Source: a bacterium (GTDB lineage Bacteria > Bacillota > Clostridia > Christensenellales > CAG-138). Taken from it: a DNA stretch of 64,000 bases. The stretch spans positions 1 to 64,000 of the forward strand of contig JALFDW010000016.1 in assembly GCA_022778545.1 (NCBI GenBank), in the 5' to 3' direction. Numbering within the stretch: position 1 is the first letter of the stretch; every line of letters starts with the position of its first letter. Of the stretch, positions 62,166 to 64,000 are shown piece by piece. Both the position numbers and the translations under genes were made by a program. The notes below the pieces were generated by a model. That model ran no database searches, was not told the DNA's origin, and saw only the letters and a list, made by a program, of their open reading frames with translations.

Positions 62166-63567
62166 CGACCGCCCCCGCACCCTGCCGGAAGCCATCGGCG
62201 ATTATGCCGCCGCGGATATGGCGCGCTTCCACATGCCCGGCCACAAGGGGCAGGGGCTGATGGGGCCCTTAGGCGCGGCGCTCTCCCCCTGGGATGTAAC
62301 AGAGATCTCCGGCACGGACGATCTGCATGCGCCGGAAGGTGCGATTCTCGCCACGGAGCAGGCCTACGCCGAAGCCTATGGCGCGCGGCACAGTTTCCTG
62401 CTCGTGGGCGGTTCCACGACCGGCATTCTTGCGATGCTCCTTTCCATCGGCAAAAACAAACGCGTCCTTCTCGCGCGGGATTGCCATAAATCCGCCATCG
62501 CGGGCGTGGCGCTCGCCGGGCATGACTGCGATTTCGTTTACCCATCCACGGCAAAAAACGCGCCGTTCTGCGGCGTGATCACGCCAGAGGCCGTCGAAGC
62601 GGCGCTTTCCCGCCGCCGGGCGGATGCCGTTTTCATCACAAGCCCAAACTACTACGGCGCATGCGCGGACGTTGCGGCCATCGCCGCAGTCTGCCGCCGC
62701 TATGGCGCGCTCCTGCTCTGCGATCAGGCGCATGGCGCGCATTTTCCTTTCGTGCCGGAGCTTGCCGCCTATGCGGCTTCCGCAGCGGACCTCTGGTGCG
62801 TCAGCGCTCACAAAACGCTCCGTGCCATGACGCAGACCGCCGTCCTGCATGCTTCGCCCTCCTGCCCCATTCCGGATGCGCATATCCGCAAAATGCTCGC
62901 GCTCATCGAGACGAGCAGCCCCTCTTACCCCCTGATGCTCTCACTCGATTGGGCGCTCAGCCAGGCAAAATCCGGCGAATGGGAACGCCACGCGGAGCGC
63001 ATGCACGCGCTGCGCAGGCAGTTTCTTAACCAGCCGCCCGAAGGCGTTTCCCTGCTTGAAAAGGGCAATACGTTTGCGGCGCTCGATTTTACGCGGCTCA
63101 TGTTTCTTGTAAACGGCCGGGGCATCAGCGGCGCCGCAGCACAGGAAGCGCTCGTCTCGGCCGGCGTCGTGCCGGAAATGGCCGACCTTGCCTCCGTGGT
63201 GTGCATCTCCTCCCCCGCCGATCCGGATATTTGGTATGAAAGGCTTTTTGCCGCGTTCGCGGCACTTCCTTCCGGCAATGGAAAGTTTTCCTATCTTCCG
63301 CCCGTTGCTGTGGAAAAAACACCTGTGCTGCGCGTGCGGGACGCGCTCCTTGCCCCTTCGGAAGCGGTTCCGCTCGAAGATTGCGCAGGCCGCATCTCGG
63401 CGCAGGCCGCCGGCGCTTACCCGCCCGGCGTTGCAACGCTGTTCCCCGGCGAACGCATTGCCGAGGCGGATGTGCAGCGCATGCTCGCGTTCCGGGAGGC
63501 CGGACTTTCCCTCTTTGGCGTAAGCGACGGGCGAACTGCTTGCGTCAAAACGGAAAACGCGGTATAA
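62158..63567 (+). CDS. PLP-dependent Orn/Lys/Arg decarboxylase-family protein
   Basis: 469 residues from ATG 62158. It has the group III decarboxylase features: RFHMPGHKGQ at the N-terminus (about 23-32), ISGTDDLHAPEGAI, FLLVGGSTTGILAML, the PLP contact LLCDQAHGAHF and the Schiff-base Lys219 in SAHKTL. It decarboxylates a basic amino acid to a polyamine (arginine to agmatine or lysine to cadaverine). It is shorter than the large inducible E. coli enzymes, like the SpeA/YaaO group of Bacillota. Substrate is not resolved. Confidence 0.92.
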   Translation: MHNDRPRTLPEAIGDYAAADMARFHMPGHKGQGLMGPLGAALSPWDVTEISGTDDLHAPEGAILATEQAYAEAYGARHSFLLVGGSTTGILAMLLSIGKNKRVLLARDCHKSAIAGVALAGHDCDFVYPSTAKNAPFCGVITPEAVEAALSRRRADAVFITSPNYYGACADVAAIAAVCRRYGALLLCDQAHGAHFPFVPELAAYAASAADLWCVSAHKTLRAMTQTAVLHASPSCPIPDAHIRKMLALIETSSPSYPLMLSLDWALSQAKSGEWERHAERMHALRRQFLNQPPEGVSLLEKGNTFAALDFTRLMFLVNGRGISGAAAQEALVSAGVVPEMADLASVVCISSPADPDIWYERLFAAFAALPSGNGKFSYLPPVAVEKTPVLRVRDALLAPSEAVPLEDCAGRISAQAAGAYPPGVATLFPGERIAEADVQRMLAFREAGLSLFGVSDGRTACVKTENAV

Positions 63568-63568
63568 T
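63540..63568 (+). promoter_or_regulatory. Promoter of the HAD phosphatase gene
   Basis: TTGCGT (63540-63545), a 17-bp spacer and TATAAT (63563-63568), overlapping the decarboxylase stop codon. Confidence 0.55.
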
Positions 63569-63610
63569 TTATGTAAATCCGATTCGTATGCTATTGTAAA
63601 GGAGTCTGCG

Positions 63611-64000
63611 TTGCTTTTATATCCAACGGTTCTGTTCGATCTTGACGGTACGCTTATCGAATCCGCTCCCGGCATTTTTGCCTGCGCACGCGCTGTGATG
63701 CAGGAAATGGGGCTTCCGCCCATGACGGATGCCGAACTGCGCCCCATGGTAGGGCCCCCGCTCGCAGTATGTTTCAGTGATGTCATCGGTGTTCCGAAGG
63801 ATCGTGTGCAGGAAGCGGTCGACCGGTATCACCTGCTTGCAAAAACCGTTGGCCTCGACGCGATCCACCCCTATCCCGGTATTCCCGCCCTGCTCGCGCA
63901 GCTTAAAGCCAACGGAGCGTGCGTATGTGTTGTCACCTCCAAGGTGACGCCCACGGCACAGTCCCATCTTGAACGGTATGGCCTCGCCCCCTTCGTGGAT
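63611..64000 (+). CDS. HAD-family phosphatase (phosphoglycolate phosphatase-like), cut by window edge
   Basis: Starts TTG 63611 (MLLYPTVLFDLDGTLIESAP) with AAGGAG 7 bases upstream, and stays open to the window end (130 residues seen). HAD motif I is DLDGTLIES; motif II is CVVTSKV near residue 113. The cap between them (HPYPGIPALLAQLKANG) is of the C1 type, as in Gph/PgmB. The substrate is not known. Confidence 0.88.
   Translation, partial: MLLYPTVLFDLDGTLIESAPGIFACARAVMQEMGLPPMTDAELRPMVGPPLAVCFSDVIGVPKDRVQEAVDRYHLLAKTVGLDAIHPYPGIPALLAQLKANGACVCVVTSKVTPTAQSHLERYGLAPFVD

Overview
The window looks like a piece of an endospore-lineage Clostridia chromosome (Bacillota, probably an uncultured gut-type organism). 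Most of it is GC-rich with dense housekeeping genes. The support is a perfect CIRCE element before groES-groEL, a SAM-I riboswitch before metK, a T-box leader before thrS, a YtxC-type sporulation protein, class B-like sortases, HprK, an RND pump in the long coiled-coil form, and many consensus TTGACA/TATAAT promoters with 17-bp spacers. Genus cannot be fixed from the sequence alone.

Layout. 1-7 kb is an AT-richer accessory stretch: the start of an alanine dehydrogenase gene cut by the window edge, a 1239-residue multidomain surface protein, a divergent LysR regulator, and a decayed IS1182-type element with long inverted ends. 7-25 kb holds galK, gdhA, a PII-like protein coupled to a CPA2 antiporter, dnaX-ybaB-recR, trpS, a FAD/Rieske oxidoreductase, riboswitch-metK, a VanW/G5 protein and a KdpD/KdpE-like two-component system. 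25-33 kb holds groEL-groES under CIRCE, a dCMP deaminase, and a tetR-RND efflux operon with repeated operators. 33-40 kb is an envelope cluster: an SH3b-repeat protein, a serpin lipoprotein, an MreB homologue, two tandem lipoprotein sortases, and a 108-residue sigma-factor fragment-like protein. 40-48 kb holds uvrC-HAD-hprK-ROK, a small membrane protein, ytxC and an amino-acid permease. 48-52 kb holds T-box-thrS, tRNA-Leu(GAG), and a low-GC PD-(D/E)XK nuclease-like gene directly behind the tRNA. 52-58 kb holds anmK-nhaC-C_GCAxxG, a C39-like protein, and a membrane protein/XRE/lipoprotein operon. 58-61.4 kb is a ferrous iron uptake locus (feoA2-feoA1-feoB-small Cys-rich protein plus an HMA protein) with DtxR/IdeR-like palindromes on both promoters. 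The end carries a membrane protein overlapping a PLP decarboxylase, and a HAD phosphatase cut by the window edge.

Three diverged copies of an intergenic repeat of about 145-177 bp lie behind gdhA, trpS and groEL. The most unusual items are the internal LPPQTG/second-signal architecture of the surface protein, the sortase with Cys in place of the catalytic Arg, the region 1.2-2-only sigma-like protein, the PD-(D/E)XK gene at tRNA-Leu, and the dispersed repeat family.
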